Notes: generated from the sequence alone by a model not told the origin. A stretch of DNA of 64,000 bases from JAWKZG01 sp041396125 (GCA_041396125.1 JAWKZG010000003.1:310001-374000), one strand, 5' to 3'; shown: positions 1 through 10,926, numbered from the stretch's first letter. Program-made: numbers and translations.

Positions 1-79
1 CAGGGTTAGCCCGCTCGTAAACTATCAGCGCCGTGCGATTCCAGATATAACGTGGCGTCAAATGACGAAATGGCCGCAT
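1..79 (-). CDS. N-terminus of a gene leaving the window
   Basis: An ATG at 79 (minus strand) opens a frame that stays open to the window edge and encodes 26 residues beginning MRPFRHLTPRYIWNR. An AGGAG ribosome-binding site sits at 88-92, eight bases before the ATG, which makes this a convincing start. It is the next gene of the polysaccharide operon after the GT2 at 138-998. The stretch is too short to assign. It reminds me of the start of some class I SAM-dependent methyltransferases found in glycan clusters, but that is only an impression. Confidence 0.6.
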   Translation of the reverse strand, partial: MRPFRHLTPRYIWNRTALIVYERANP

Positions 80-137
80 CAATCAAGCTCCTAATTTTAA
101 ATAGTACATCAAACCCGAATTCCTAGTACTTACTTGA

Positions 138-998
138 TCACCTCTTAGGTGTAGTCCGTTCCTCACCGTATTCTGCGTAAAGCTCTTCAGCCTGCTCAAG
201 TTCATGAAGATTTAAGCTGATCATATATTCATAAATCGCCAACATTAGTGAATAACGAAAGCCAGCGCGGCCATCCAGAAACCCACATTTCAGTACATAT
301 ACATAAATGAAGCGTATTAATGGTCGTAATGGCATTTTCATCGCTAATCGCTTTATAGCACGACGTCTTTCGACAATATCTTGCTGCCATAATATAGTTC
401 TTAAATTTACACTCTTATCGTCATAATAGGCCGTTTTCGCTTCATCACGAGCATATCGAGCATGGCGTATGAACCAGTCCGATACACCTTTGGAAAAATT
501 ATGGTGTATCAAATCGGCATCAAGTGTACCAACGCGCTCTAGAGTCAAGTTCTCACGCTGACCATGCCCAACCTGGTGAAACCGTAAAAGATCTCGGTGC
601 CCAAAACGAACCTGATAGCATGGGTACATTCCTGCATGCTTCAACCAACGTCCCATAAACAGAATGCGAGCGGGTATCCGATAGCCATCCAAAGGATTGG
701 CTGACCCGATTACAGAGTGCATCGCTTCAAGCAACTCAAGGGTCACTTCCTCATCGGCGTCTAAATGCAATACCCATTCATATCGCAGATTACCTTGATC
801 ATGAGCATAATTGCGCTGGCCTGCAAAATTATCAAATGGACGCTGTAATACTCGGGCACCTGCGCTACGGGCGATATCTCTCGTACCATCTGTGCTTCCG
901 GAATCGACTACTAAAACATCATCACACCAGTCGATACTGGCCAGGCATCGTGGCAAATTAGCAGCCTCATTGTAAGTAAGAATAACGACTGATATCAC
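138..998 (-). CDS. GT2 family glycosyltransferase
   Basis: Inverting GT-A fold glycosyltransferase that would add one sugar to a lipid-linked glycan on the cytoplasmic face of the membrane. The family start ISVVILTYNEAANLPRCL, the DSGSTDG block near residue 35 and the HLDADEE metal-binding DxD-type motif near residue 80 are all present. It resembles the WaaE/KdtX-like branch, with a basic C-terminal half including GRAGFRYS. I prefer the GTG at 998, right before ISVV (286 residues). A TTG at 1049 in the same frame would add 17 residues that do not look like the family. This is the only intact gene left of 10.9 kb. Acceptor and donor cannot be read from sequence. Confidence 0.8.
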   Translation of the reverse strand: MISVVILTYNEAANLPRCLASIDWCDDVLVVDSGSTDGTRDIARSAGARVLQRPFDNFAGQRNYAHDQGNLRYEWVLHLDADEEVTLELLEAMHSVIGSANPLDGYRIPARILFMGRWLKHAGMYPCYQVRFGHRDLLRFHQVGHGQRENLTLERVGTLDADLIHHNFSKGVSDWFIRHARYARDEAKTAYYDDKSVNLRTILWQQDIVERRRAIKRLAMKMPLRPLIRFIYVYVLKCGFLDGRAGFRYSLMLAIYEYMISLNLHELEQAEELYAEYGEERTTPKR

Positions 999-1144
999 GT
1001 CCGGGCACCATGAGACACTGCAATTTTTAGCTGCGTCAACGACATACAATCATAGCCATATTGTGACTGCATGACAGGAAAATAGTGGTGCCAGTAGGAA
1101 ACGTTTGTAATAGCACTCTTTGGCCAAATCTCCCTAAAATCTTT

Positions 1145-1288
1145 CTAACTACAATCATTGAGCCGTTTTTCCCCTGCAGGCAAAGCAAGCTTATCCAGTA
1201 ACTGCAGAACTGTTGGTAGCAAAACATTGTGAGGTTGATTCAGGCTAGGCTGGGTATAGCGATAACCTGTGATATTGGTGCTATTCAT
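1145..1288 (-). pseudogene. Methyltransferase remnant, N-terminus only
   Basis: An ATG at 1288, preceded by AGGGGGA, starts a 47-residue frame containing ITGYRYTQPSLNQPHNVLL and LLDKLALPAGEKRL. This matches the N-terminus of small class I SAM methyltransferases common in sugar clusters, just before their glycine-rich SAM motif. It then breaks down (RLNDCS and stop where RLFDLGCGNG is expected). Between 1000 and 1144 I cannot find the remainder of the fold, so the gene looks frameshifted and largely deleted. It lies 12 bases downstream of the carbamoyltransferase stop, as expected for an operon. Confidence 0.5.
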
Positions 1289-2397
1289 ACCTGTTCCCCC
1301 TATGTCTGAGGCTTTACCAGAATATAACGCCCCAGACAAAGCCCATCCATGTCCGTACGCTGAAAGCAGTCCACGCTTGTTCCGGGGTAATCCACAACAG
1401 GTCGTTTTGCTGAACTGGTGTTCCAATCCATCCTGACGCTAGTCTTTGCGCTGGAAGGCGCTGATTAATTGGTGGTAGAGGATTTACTGTGCGGTTCCAT
1501 GCTGCAGCCACTGCGCCATCAACATGGGCTACAGCTGGCAAGCGTTCGCGCCATTCAGGACGTATCTTCACCACATGCATCATAAAAGGGCTAATGTATC
1601 ATGAGCTCCGGAAGTAGCACCTCTTCGCTGAGCACACTAGGGGCGAACGGGCGGAAAGATTCGCGCCGCTTGATCTTAGCGTTGATAGTATCTTTCATAG
1701 TTGAGATAGCTGGATTAGCAAGGATCGAACGATGGCCCAACGCTCTTGGCCCCCATTCACTACGCCCCTGATACCACCCCACAACTAATCCCCCGGCGAT
1801 CAGGTCCGCTGCCACTTCAACCAGCTCAGCATCGTCCACGCATTGTCGGACCGTTAAACCACTTCGGATCCACCCTGCGAAGATGCCTCCTATCAGAGTA
1901 CCCGTCCCCAAAAAGCATGCGCCATATGAAAACGCTCTTTTGACCAAGCACTTGGTGCCAACAATAATAGGCCGCGCCAAAAGTATATTCCGTCATCGGA
2001 GGCGGCCGCTTGTAGATAATGATTGGTGAACGGTGTTTCACGATGAGCACGAGCATTCGCCACACCGTTTAATGCACAGCCGCCCGCCATAGCAAGCCGT
2101 TGAGTTGGCACCCGTTTATGGAGTCGATTGAGGCAATGCATTGCTGCCTCTTCGAAGCGAACCTGGGTTGAGCGTGCGATGTCCTTCTCTCGCTGGGTTA
2201 AAGAATCTTGACGGGCACGTGGCTTGCCCAATGCTTTGCACAGACGATCACTATACAAACGGCCCATCGCGATATGCTGATCATCATCGATTGCACCACT
2301 TTCGCCACCCTCATGCATCCCAAAAAATCCCCTGCCCAGACGGAAACCAGTGTCACCTGCCGCACGGCCGTATTGCACGGTCCACTAGCGGCCATTA

Positions 2398-3110
2398 CTA
2401 TTGACCCACCGGAGAGGCGTTATTTCGATCAAACTGACTCTTCAGTTCAGTTTGTAGTTTTATCGATAGCTGTCTCGAGCGGCCATGAAAAGAATAGAGT
2501 GATGGATGAGCTGGTCCATTGATGGGTACCGCGATGTGATCGCCGTGCGTGAAAACTCGCCCCAGTTGGTAAAGTCCAAGTTGGCGGGCAATAACGACCT
2601 GATGATACTTCCATAGAGGCTGTTGACTTTGGTTGAAGAGGCTATGACGCCTTGCTTGTTCATGTAGATAGCCAAGTTCTGCTTCATTTACGAGCAAGAC
2701 CAACTTGACAGGTTGTTGATTTTCTTTTAAGTTCGCTTTTGAGTTCGGCAGGGCCTGGTTATCTCGACTGGCGCCACGCGCACTGAAGAGCACCTTTGAA
2801 TGCACCAATCGCTCGTACACCACGCCAATCGCCAAAATGGGTTTTACCGGCCGGCGGGCCAGTGATGAAGACCACGTTGGCGCGTCTCGTCATGAAGCCG
2901 AACCGAGTGTTGTTGGATCTTGGCGGTTGGTGATAGGTTTGAGACGGATAACTGAATCTGGTTAAGGCTTATCACTGAAGCTGGCTTGGCGCCTGATTCA
3001 GTCGATGCTTGAGATTTACGCCGCCGCTGTTCAGTTACCAGTTGATCATGAAGGCCAGATAGAGATTCATTATCGGTCTGAGTGAGCAAATCCGCCAGAA
3101 TCCTGTAGGC
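2398..3110 (-). pseudogene. istB: IstB-like transposition helper ATPase, decayed
   Basis: AAA+ helper of IS21 transposition. Read across frames, it shows NVVFITGPPA.GKTH (Walker A near 2850), AIGVVYERLVHSKVLF, NEAELGYLHEQARRHSLFN (the IstB Walker B block, normally LDELGYLPF...), QLGRVFTHGDHIAVPI and DQLIHHSILF..ARDSYR. These occur in the family order. At least three frame changes separate them. The C-terminal end runs into the left inverted repeat of the element. The N-terminal portion is not recognisable with confidence, so the upstream limit is approximate. Confidence 0.7.
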
Positions 3111-3129
3111 GATACCGTTGGGCAGTTGA

Positions 3130-4642
3130 GGCACTGTATTATGGCGACCTGACCACGGCAGAGCCATATTGACCTCCGCGCTGTGCGTGCTCGACCAGAG
3201 CGGGATATGGTACGGCAATGCGTGAGGTCGGTCTGAGCCACCCGACACGGGGTTGGGTAACGTTCCCGCAAGCGTTCAGGATGGCTCTGATGAAGCCAGC
3301 AGATAACGCAATCCGGCAGTGGTCACTGCGCTGCGGATCACAACCGCGCAGCAGCGCTGGTGGCATGGGATATGCCCGGTGATGCTTTTCAGGTCCGTAG
3401 CGGATCTCGGTAGATGCGTGCGGCTGGTTTTTGAGGGAAGCACACAAGCTTCACCTGCGCAATCGCCCTCCAGCTGTTGCTGATCAGGGTGTTCCAAACT
3501 CAAGATCGCTGCTGCTTACGGTGATAGTGATCGCGTTTTGATAACTGCCCTGGCCCAAACAGAGTGTATGATTAAGACTTCCTGACCGCTATCGAGGGCC
3601 TGAGCAACAACGCAGGAACCTGTGCTCCGGCGCACCTGACCCAGCCCGTTGATAACGTGAGGGCGTGAGTGGATTATTTGAGCTTTCCACGCCAGTGTTG
3701 CTTGATTCAACAGCCGCGTGGTACCCGGTGAACGGGCTGGCTTAGATAGGCTGTTGAGAGAACGCATGTGCTTCTTTTCATCGCGGGCATAACGCTGCAG
3801 GCAGGATTCGCTGGCAGGTGCAGGCGACATTATGGTGTTCCAGCCACTGCTGGGCATTACGTGTTTTATAAGACTAATTACAAAAGGTTTCTCCGCCAGC
3901 GACGTTTGATTACTTCTACCCCGTCGACCTTGCAGGCTCTTACTTTCTGGATCGTAGCCTTCGCAGGCCTGGATACGAAAGCCTGCCGCTGTGGTATAGG
4001 CATGGAAGGCTTGATTCAGGGTCAGCTCCCGATACTGCCCGGTGCAGTACCACTAGTTTGGACGACCGCGACACTTCGGGGTGCACCGCCAAAATAACGA
4101 AACGTTGCGTCATAACGGTCGCCTGCGCGCATTTGCGTTGATCGGAACCCGAGACAGGCCGACAGGCTGCACCAGCTGTGAGTAGGACAAGAACACCACA
4201 AACAGCGCAATTTGCCAAGATCCAGTTCCTCGCGCGCATCCGCGCAGTCTCCGGCTATCATTCTGGCACTCGCATCCAGACTCTGCCGTCCAGCACCGGT
4301 TCATAACGCCGTTGCTGGGCCACCGTCAAAGGTGGCTCTTTGAGTTGGTTGATATAATGCCAAAGCTGTGCGCTCTAAACCACCAACTGGGGTTCCTTTT
4401 GCACAGTTTGACCCAGGTCTGGTCGCACTCAGTCCCGGTGCCCGCTTCAATGAGATGAATGATGTAAGCGCGTTGACCATCCAGACGCTGGTGTCGCCGC
4501 CGAACCGTCCGCTGTTGCTGGCAAATGCTCGTCCGCCAGTAGTTTTCGACTGTGGTACGCGATATCCCCAACTCGCCGCGCCATCGCACGGATCGTGAGG
4601 CTCCTCGCCGTTGTCATATAACGCTTTTATCTTGTGTCACAT
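3130..4642 (-). pseudogene. istA: IstA-like transposase, decayed
   Basis: DDE transposase of the IS21 family. The N-terminal helix-turn-helix appears as IKALYDNGE and GISRTTVENYW near 4550-4620, preceded by a GGAGG-like site and an ATG at 4642. The integrase core is visible as FVVFLSYSQLVQP near 4160, followed by FHAYTTAAGF..QACEGYDPESK near 3950-4010. The C-terminal part (3150-3850) is only faintly similar. Every stretch is in a different frame, so no functional protein could be made. The downstream limit is an estimate. Confidence 0.65.
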
Positions 4643-5452
4643 TACCTCTTTCAAGGATTGCCTCCCGCCTAAAGATCATCGCCAAGTGACGGCGTGCTGT
4701 ACGGCTCCGCGGAAGCCTTGATGTCCTCTCAGGTGGGTCATTTTTATTGGCTGACAGTGTTCAGCTTTGACCGGCCATTAACATCATCGTCCATGCAATG
4801 GTTCACGCATTAAATCAGCATAATTATCTTCGCCGTAGGGTGCTAAACCCATCACTCTTATATTCACCAGCATCGAAGCCGATGAACTGATGAGGCGCAG
4901 AAAATCCCGTATGTCTGGAAGCACTACCCTGATCCGGTACTCTCCTGATTCGATTTACCTTCAGCAGCCATCACGTTACAAAATCACCCGGAGGCGTCAA
5001 TGAAAGCCCGGCTGCTGCCCTCAAAGGCGACAGGAAATAAGCGCCTGCGATAAAGGAGCCAGGATGATGTTCTACCCCTATTGTTTCGAAATTGATCCCG
5101 GCTTGATCTTCATCGCACACTTCGGCAAGCTGCTCATGCTTTTGGTTTGACGATTACGGCGCAGATGCTCAACTATCGCACCGCCTTCACGGTCATACAA
5201 GATAGGCCATCTTGGCGGTGTAGTTGGCTTTTGGATCACGCGCCATGGCAACATGGGTAACATCTCGTGCAAACCAAGGCCTGCATCGGCAAGCAAGTGC
5301 CGGATAGCATTGACTGAAAACGCTTGGCTGCAGCTTTGTATGGCTCACCGAGGCGCTCTTCAGCTACGGGCACCTTAGAAGCCAGCCATCCACCACCAGT
5401 GTGCAGCAGAACCGGCATGAAATGCATTAATACCTAAAATAACAGTCACTGA

Positions 5453-6154
5453 TCAACAATCCCTTTTTGTTTTTATAAAAAGAACAATCCCGGACTTCCG
5501 ACTGGCGGAGACAAACGATTAACTAACAACATCAGCGCGAACACTAGGCGGCTACAAAAAATATGGCTCTGCTCTATAGCGATAGTAAAGCTCGAAATCC
5601 GGGCCAAACCATTTGTGCCATCACGCTTGCTGTTAAGCTTGAACAATAGTTGGAAACATCGATAGATTTCCGTTCCGGCTGCACCCAGCGTAATAACCCG
5701 ATAACCGCGGATCAGACGGGTTAACAGTGATATAAAGCAATACTTAAGTTCAAAAGTTCTCGCATCCAACCACCAGGCTTCATGATACGATTAAGTTCGG
5801 CAGCAACTGCTCGGGGTTAGCAATATGCTCAAAGACAAAATCACTTACGATCATATCGAAGGTGTTATCGGCAAACAGTAGCCGCTCATCTGGCTTTATC
5901 ACCACCGCTTCATCGGCACCGGGATTACTTAGAACTGCTTTATCGATGTCGCAGGCAATCACTCTCGCAACTTTCCCTTTTTAACGTCATTAGCTGTTTT
6001 TGTATTCACCTTCGCCGTCCGTCAATGCAGCCCCGCGCCCCGCACCAAAATCCAAAACCGTCATATTCAGTCCCAGCAACGCATTAACCTGAGTATAAAA
6101 CTCGATGGTGCCATCCAAGGATAAACCTCCAGCTCCACTCGGGAACCAATCCAC
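5453..6154 (-). pseudogene. Class I SAM methyltransferase, frameshifted
   Basis: Small methyltransferase of the type found in glycan operons, probably acting on a sugar. It reads WFPSGAGGLSLDGTIEF and TVLDFGAGRGAAL (SAM motif I) from about 6150 down to 5995 in one frame. After a frame change come VARVIACDIDKAVLSNPGA (acidic loop) and NTFDMIVSDFVFEHIANPEQLL (motif IV/post-I). After another change comes a PGGW.DARTFELKYCFISLLTRLI region. The stop at 5453-5455 lies four bases before the carbamoyltransferase GTG. A GTG at 6154 is the likely start. At least two indels interrupt it; all family motifs remain, so it may be recently broken or mis-sequenced. Confidence 0.7.
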
Positions 6155-6232
6155 CTCAATTTAGTGCTTGAGCCACCCACACGTCTTAGTGTTTTACATT
6201 CGACAGGCGCTGAATCTAGCTTTATAAGCTCG

Positions 6233-7379
6233 CTAATAGACCATACACATCGCTGGCTTCGTCCCTTGCCCCAGAACCCACCGATAGACTTCTGCCGTTT
6301 GTTGGGCGATGTGTGTCCAGTTAAATTCAGCTGCATAGACACGCCCTTTCTCACCCAGCCTGCAGGGCCGTTGGATCCATGCTTAACGCCTCTCGCAATG
6401 CCCCAGACAAAGCATCGGTTGTCGGCTCCCCCGACTCCACCAGCCACAACCATGCTGCAACAAGCCTTTCCACGGGGTCCCGCGTGTGGTGATCACCGGC
6501 ACTCCGTGGGCAAGTGCCTCGGCTATCACCACGCCAAAATTTTCACTAAAACTTGGTAGAACAAACAAATCGGCGCTCTCCAGCAATGCTGATTTGGTCT
6601 CGCTTCGACTTCCCCGCCGTATTTTACCGATGCATCAAGACCAAGCGTCCGACTCACAGTAACCTCGGCCAAATGTCCCCCCTCGTCCGGGCCAGACGCA
6701 GACACCAATCTTGAGGGGCGCATTTGCCCCCAGCTCCTAGCAGATTCAACACCTTTATAGGTGAATCCGACTCATGAATACAGCGGTAATGCGATGCGAA
6801 TCCGGTAACGAGGCTTGCGGTTGTTGACAATGGTTGCGATCTTGCTCGGGCACCACCACCGCGATAATCGCTATCGGCTGGATGCAGCCCTAGGCGTCGA
6901 ATACTGCCAACCTCCCCGCTCTGCGGTGCAAAAGAACAGCTGCCGCTCTTGTGATCCCTGCGTTGATAGAACCGCAATGCTAAGCGTTTTCCAACCGCGA
7001 TGCTGGAGTGCCCAAGGCTCCAACATACCGCGCGTATAAGTAAAGGAATGCTAAATTGCCATACCCCATAGATAAATGCCTGTCGGATGCCAAATACCGC
7101 CATGAAATAATCTCACCTTGTTTTCGAATGATGCTTTGGAGTTGCACCTTGAATGGAACACCGTCTTAGCACAAAATCCTGGGTACCATTGGCAATCCAA
7201 CGATCTACCCTTGACTCGTTTCCTGCTTTCACAACGATATCTTCTGATCGACGTTGGGTTAGTAAAATAATCGAGAAGTTATCTACCCTCGACAAACTGT
7301 CACAAGACAGGTTACCGTACGAGCTGGCCTCCAGTATGAAGCGAAAGCGATTAAAGGTCGCACGAACGATAAAGGTCAT
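6233..7379 (-). pseudogene. GT4 glycosyltransferase, multiply frameshifted
   Basis: Retaining GT-B glycosyltransferase of family 4. The donor-binding C-terminal domain is the clearest part: GPDEGGHLAEV near 6680, then SADLFVLPSFSENFGVVIAEA and HGVPVITTRGTPWKGLLQHGCGWW in one frame at 6440-6586, with the E(x7)E motif. The tail VYRWVLGQGTKPAMCMVY ends at TAG 6233-6235. The acceptor half is scattered over frames (a GIWHPTGIYLW block near 7080). Its ATG at 7379 overlaps the stop of the next upstream GT4 (ATGA). At least five indels are needed to join the pieces. Confidence 0.7.
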
Positions 7380-8497
7380 ATGGCTTTCATCTGCGGCTTA
7401 TCAGCAGCAGATATGCCAGCTTGCAAATCAAGTTTTCGTAGAATGGATTGCATTTCTTTCATAGCATGCGGAGCACGATACATACGGGCACACCGTATCA
7501 GTTCCTGACTTAGCTTATCTTCGGTAAGCACTTCCACTCCAGGGTGTTTCGCCAGCTGTTGGTAATCTCCTGACTTCAAACCTAATGGCCTTTAAGTGAC
7601 ACATGTCTCGTGCATCCGAACTGCAAAGACTGTACAACAGGTACATCGCAGAACATCGCTTCGAGCACCGAGTTTGAAAACCCCCATACCGGAAGCAAGC
7701 AACAAAGCGGCTGCACGACGCAGCACTGGAAAAGGATTTTCTAGGTTTTCCAAAATTGTAGCACGGAATCTTGCAAGCCCAATGTATTTGTCTGCTCTTC
7801 CAATGCCTGCCTTGCTTCGCCATCATCGCTTCAATTACAAGTTTGCACTACAGATTAGTTAATATACTAAAAAGGCTAATTACCGTATCGATACGCTCAT
7901 GAAAGCAAGTCGCCCGACACAAATCACATATTTTCCCCTCAGGCAAAGGTCTTTCGTTTTTTCCATTGCACATTTAGTCAGGAGAATATTATTAACAACA
8001 TTGACAACTCGAACACCTTGCTCGATAGGTATACCAGCTAGTTCATTGTTTCTCTCAGCCTATCAATTGAATCGTAAATGATCTGCCGCTTGTAAAATAT
8101 CTTTCGCAAAGCGTTATAAAGTAACCTGCGCCAAATCCGACTATTCTGCGCTTCACTTTTAGGACGAGTTATCTCGCTAATGATAAGCTTCCTATTACCT
8201 ATTGTCAGAAAATTTGCCAAAATAGAAATCAAAACAAGGAAATAATCCAAAGGCCATTACAACCTCATACTGATTATTTTTAAATCTCTGGCGCAGAAGC
8301 CAAATTACCTTAGGATAACTAAATCGACCCTTCCAATTTAGACAAAAAACCTGACCTCCAGATTCCATTCCGGTGAGGCGGCATGGTGTGAGTACGGCAA
8401 CATCTACTTTTCCCTTAAAAAGCTGTGTTGCAATGTTCTTAAATCGACGTTCAGCTCCTCCTCCTGAAAAGCTTGAACCAACTAGTAAAATTCGCAT
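7376..8497 (-). pseudogene. GT4 glycosyltransferase, multiply frameshifted
   Basis: Second GT4 enzyme. The ATG at 8497 with GAAGG upstream starts MRILLVGSSFSGGGAERR, the classical N-terminus with a glycine-rich loop. Then follow GNRKLIISEITRP and LYNALRKIFYKRQ near 8100-8200. In other frames come a LGLQDSVLQFW.. helix and GFSNSVLEAMFCDVPVV, the E(x7)E donor region. The intact C-terminal helix KLSQELIRCARMYRAP ends with QMKAI and TGA at 7376. The 7860-8030 stretch is poorly readable. The ATGA overlap with the downstream GT4 shows these were translationally coupled. Confidence 0.65.
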
Positions 8498-8570
8498 ATT
8501 GCCTTCTGCACAGATTAATAATTTTTTTGCCAGAGAAATTACTGAAACGACCATGTAGCACTCTAGATCA

Positions 8571-8639
8571 TCACCTTACATACATCTCTGGGAAAAGCGA
8601 TTTAGCATGATAGGAGCCTCTGTAAGCCATTGATTTCAT
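8571..8639 (-). other. Possible 22-codon ORF between glycan genes
   Basis: An ATG at 8639 opens a 22-residue frame ending KSLFPEMYVR and TGA at 8571-8573. It sits between the deacetylase stop and the downstream GT4 start. Its last ten codons recur almost unchanged upstream of the wzx gene (15283-15315) as KSPFPEMCIR, but there without an ATG in reach. No ribosome-binding site is obvious. It may be a leader peptide, the tail of a lost gene, or part of a repeated non-coding sequence. Confidence 0.2.
8574..8605 (-). repeat. Near-repeat shared with 15283-15316, copy 1
   Basis: About 30 bases (CCTTACATACATCTCTGGG then AAAAGCGATTTA on the plus strand) recur at 15283-15316 with a few differences. 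Both copies lie just upstream of minus-strand glycan genes. The gap-free core CATCTCTGG and GCGATTTA is identical in both. Confidence 0.5.
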
Positions 8640-8657
8640 GGCATCACTACGCAGGAT

Positions 8658-9710
8658 TTATGTGTCAACCAAAATATTTTTAAGCACCTGATAAGCAATG
8701 CTTTCTTTTAGATTTATGTGTAATTGATATGGTTTCAATGCAAGACTCACCCTACTGCGGAAGCTTGGTGAATTTTGATCACCGCGTAATAACTTCAATA
8801 TTGTTTAACTTCTAGAAGCTCTTCAATATTCGAATTAAAGCCAAAACTTGAGTTACTGCTGTTTGGTATCCGCAAGAATTGAGAATTTTTTTCGATTGCT
8901 CATTATGTTTCCCATCAGGGTAGGCAAACAGCACGCACGCTTCTCCCAATTGCTCCTCAATACGGCTCTTTGAATCTCTTTGAAGTTCTGCTCAATCACC
9001 GATGTGTCACTTATCGCAACATACTATGGTAGATCGTGCTGAGATCCAAAACTGGTTCCCCTTGCATATCGACGCAGAATTCGTCTCCAGGTCAGTGGTG
9101 GATAGTTTGTCTCTTCACTTACACACAGGTGCCTGCGAAGTTCTTCTAGTCTTTTGAAGCGTTCCTGTGGAGGTAATGAGCACCAGATTTTCTTCAAATA
9201 TCGGGCGCATGCTGACCTTTTGGCGATACTCTTAATATCTGCTCGAAAAGGTGCCTCCATTATTTGGGCTTTAGTACGATCAAAAATTTCTACTAACTGT
9301 GTTGGCCAAGGTGGTCGTCCAGTATCAATGAAATCCGTTGCAAGAAATATAGTCACGGGTACATCGTATCGCTGAAATATCGGCCAAGCATGGGTATAGT
9401 TATCACGAAATCCGTCATCAATAGTGATTGCAAGCCAAGGCTGATCATCAATATTCCCTTGCTGAAGATAGTCCAAGCCTTGCTGCAGGGAAACCAGTTT
9501 AAAATTAGACCGAAGAAACAGTATTTGTCGTTCGAAGCGATCAACAGGCAAAGAATGGAACAACCCTCGAGACCACTCCGTACAAAAAGAATGATAAGTG
9601 AGAACGATCAGCTTCCCGCGCAAGCGCCGACGCTGTCGCTGAGATCGGCCACTCCAGTCAATAACACCATGAACAAACGATTTGGCAATAAAGCGCAGGC
9701 TATTATTCAT
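8658..9710 (-). pseudogene. Polysaccharide deacetylase (NodB domain), frameshifted
   Basis: Carbohydrate esterase 4 family enzyme that would remove N-acetyl groups from a glycan. Residues 1-228 are in one frame from ATG 9710: LIVLTYHSF (motif with the catalytic region), ITIDDGFRDNY (the TFDDG-type metal and base motif near residue 97) and VPVTIFLATDFID. After a break near 9024 the fold continues in another frame as KSRIEEQLGEACVLFAYPDGKHNE (the expected YP.G block), then LKLLRGDQNSPSFRSRVSLAL and a stop at 8658-8660. Its ATG overlaps the upstream GT4 stop (ATGA). Two or three indels break it. Confidence 0.75.
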
Positions 9711-10897
9711 CTAGAAACTTTCTTCGACCGCTTGGACTGGACCTGTTCAAATGCATATCGAGCAGCAGCTACAACATTATCAATATGCGGCCCGTAGGCA
9801 AAATCCTGTGCTTTTTCACGAGCGGACTCGCCCATCTGCTGCCGCACCTCCTGAGGTAGCATAAAGTGCTTTTTGATCGCCGTAACAAACTGACTGACTT
9901 CGGGAGCATCAACCACATAGCCGTTTTCACCATTCACGATCAGGCCACCGGCAGCTGCCACAATGCGGCTAACTAAACAGGGCCGACGACACAACATAGC
10001 TTCATTGACCATCCGAGCCCAGGTTTCATAGCGAGAGGGACAAATTACTAAATCACTGGCAAGATAATAGGCTACTGTCTTCTCGCTGGGTACAAAACCG
10101 GCAAAATGAATCGTGCCCGAGCTGAAATATTGCCGAGCATAAATTTTCATGGCATCAGTCATACGGCCAGAACCCACAATTAGAAAGCGTGCCTTAGAGT
10201 CACTTTTCGCCACCTGCCGAAATATGTCCATAGCAATATCCGGCCCTTTAACCCAGTTGTGTTGGGCAATAAACAGAATTACATGGTCATCCGGTAACCA
10301 GCCTTGGCTTTCTCGAATACTCAAAGCAGCCTGCTGTATCGTCGGTTCATCGGCCATCTTGACAAAATAAGGCGTGTCTACTGAATAGGGACAAAGAACA
10401 AGGATTTTTCTTTAGCGCCAGCTCCCAACAGAACTTGGAGGCTATACTCACCACCGTAGTGGTGCGCATTAAGAGTCTTAATAACAGCCGCTTCAGAGGA
10501 CGCAGCATCTGACCCTTCAATGGTCGACGCGGATCTAGGTGATGATTAAGAGTCCCCCGATGAACCTGAGCTCGACCGCACCACCAGTTGCGCAAAATAA
10601 TACGCGGCGCACCAGACCAACTGTAACCATACAGTAGAACAACATCTGCTTCCCATTCCCGTGCTGCATAATCAAGATTTTCTGGATGAGCAACCTGCAG
10701 TGAGTCGTAACCAGCTAAGAGATCACTCCCCCAGTCGATTTCCTGATTATATTCGGAGTCAAACGCCCTGCTTTCACCGACTGTATATAAAACACTTTAA
10801 AAACCAGCCCTTCAGTTCGCGAACAGAGCCGAAATAACGGAACCTCGAAATGCGAGATACCCAGAGTGAGGACAGCCAAACGTAGCGGCTTCTGCAT
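9707..10897 (-). pseudogene. GT4 glycosyltransferase, frameshifted
   Basis: Third GT4 enzyme. The C-terminal 216 residues are intact: VILFIAQHNWVKGPDIA, FLIVGSGRMTDAM, then the donor region YLASDLVICPSRYETWARMVNEAM with E(x7)E spacing. Upstream, the N-terminal domain reads LRLAVLTLGISHFEVPLF from ATG 10897, then YSWSGAPRIILRNWW and GTLNHHLDPRRPLKGQM. The segment joining the two halves (HHYGGEYSLQVLLGAGA near 10440) is in a third frame. At least three indels are present. Confidence 0.75.
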
Positions 10898-10926
10898 AGG
10901 CTCAACAGATCTCACGGGCCGGCTTC

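Larger units (their letters stand above)
2383..4759 (-). mobile_element. Decayed IS21-family insertion sequence
   Basis: About 2.38 kb, the usual IS21-family size, with an istA-like gene followed by an istB-like gene on the minus strand. Imperfect 35-bp terminal inverted repeats lie at 2383-2417 and 4725-4759. I count 27 of 35 positions identical when both are read inwards, with the core TGACCCACC(G/T)GAGAGG. The outer ends coincide with the break in the carbamoyltransferase reading. I could not see a convincing target-site duplication. Both transposase genes are full of frameshifts, so the element cannot move by itself. Confidence 0.8.
1300..5449 (-). pseudogene. Carbamoyltransferase (NodU/CmcH type), split by an IS
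   Basis: O-carbamoyltransferase of the NodU/CmcH family, which would carbamoylate a sugar of the surface glycan. The gene starts at a GTG at 5449 (TVILGINAFHAGSAA). The N-terminal Kae1-like part follows, with HHPG..AGAYFLSP, a degraded DGxGDF block and EYK.MG..PYGEDNYADLMRE. At 4759 it is cut by an IS21-type element and resumes at 2382 with GDTGFRLGRGFFG. Next come the AGGCALNGVAN block, GWYQGRSEWGPRALGHRSIL, the RESFRPFAPSVL region and the exact family tail GLCLGRYILVKPQ before TAG at 1300-1302. Removing the element leaves about 1,773 nt (about 590 codons), the normal family length. The reading frame shifts many times, although the motifs are well preserved. Confidence 0.8.

Noticed and set aside
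2375..4770. A target-site duplication flanking the IS21-type element
   Set aside because: The bases on both sides of 2383 and 4759 do not form a convincing 4-8 bp direct repeat.
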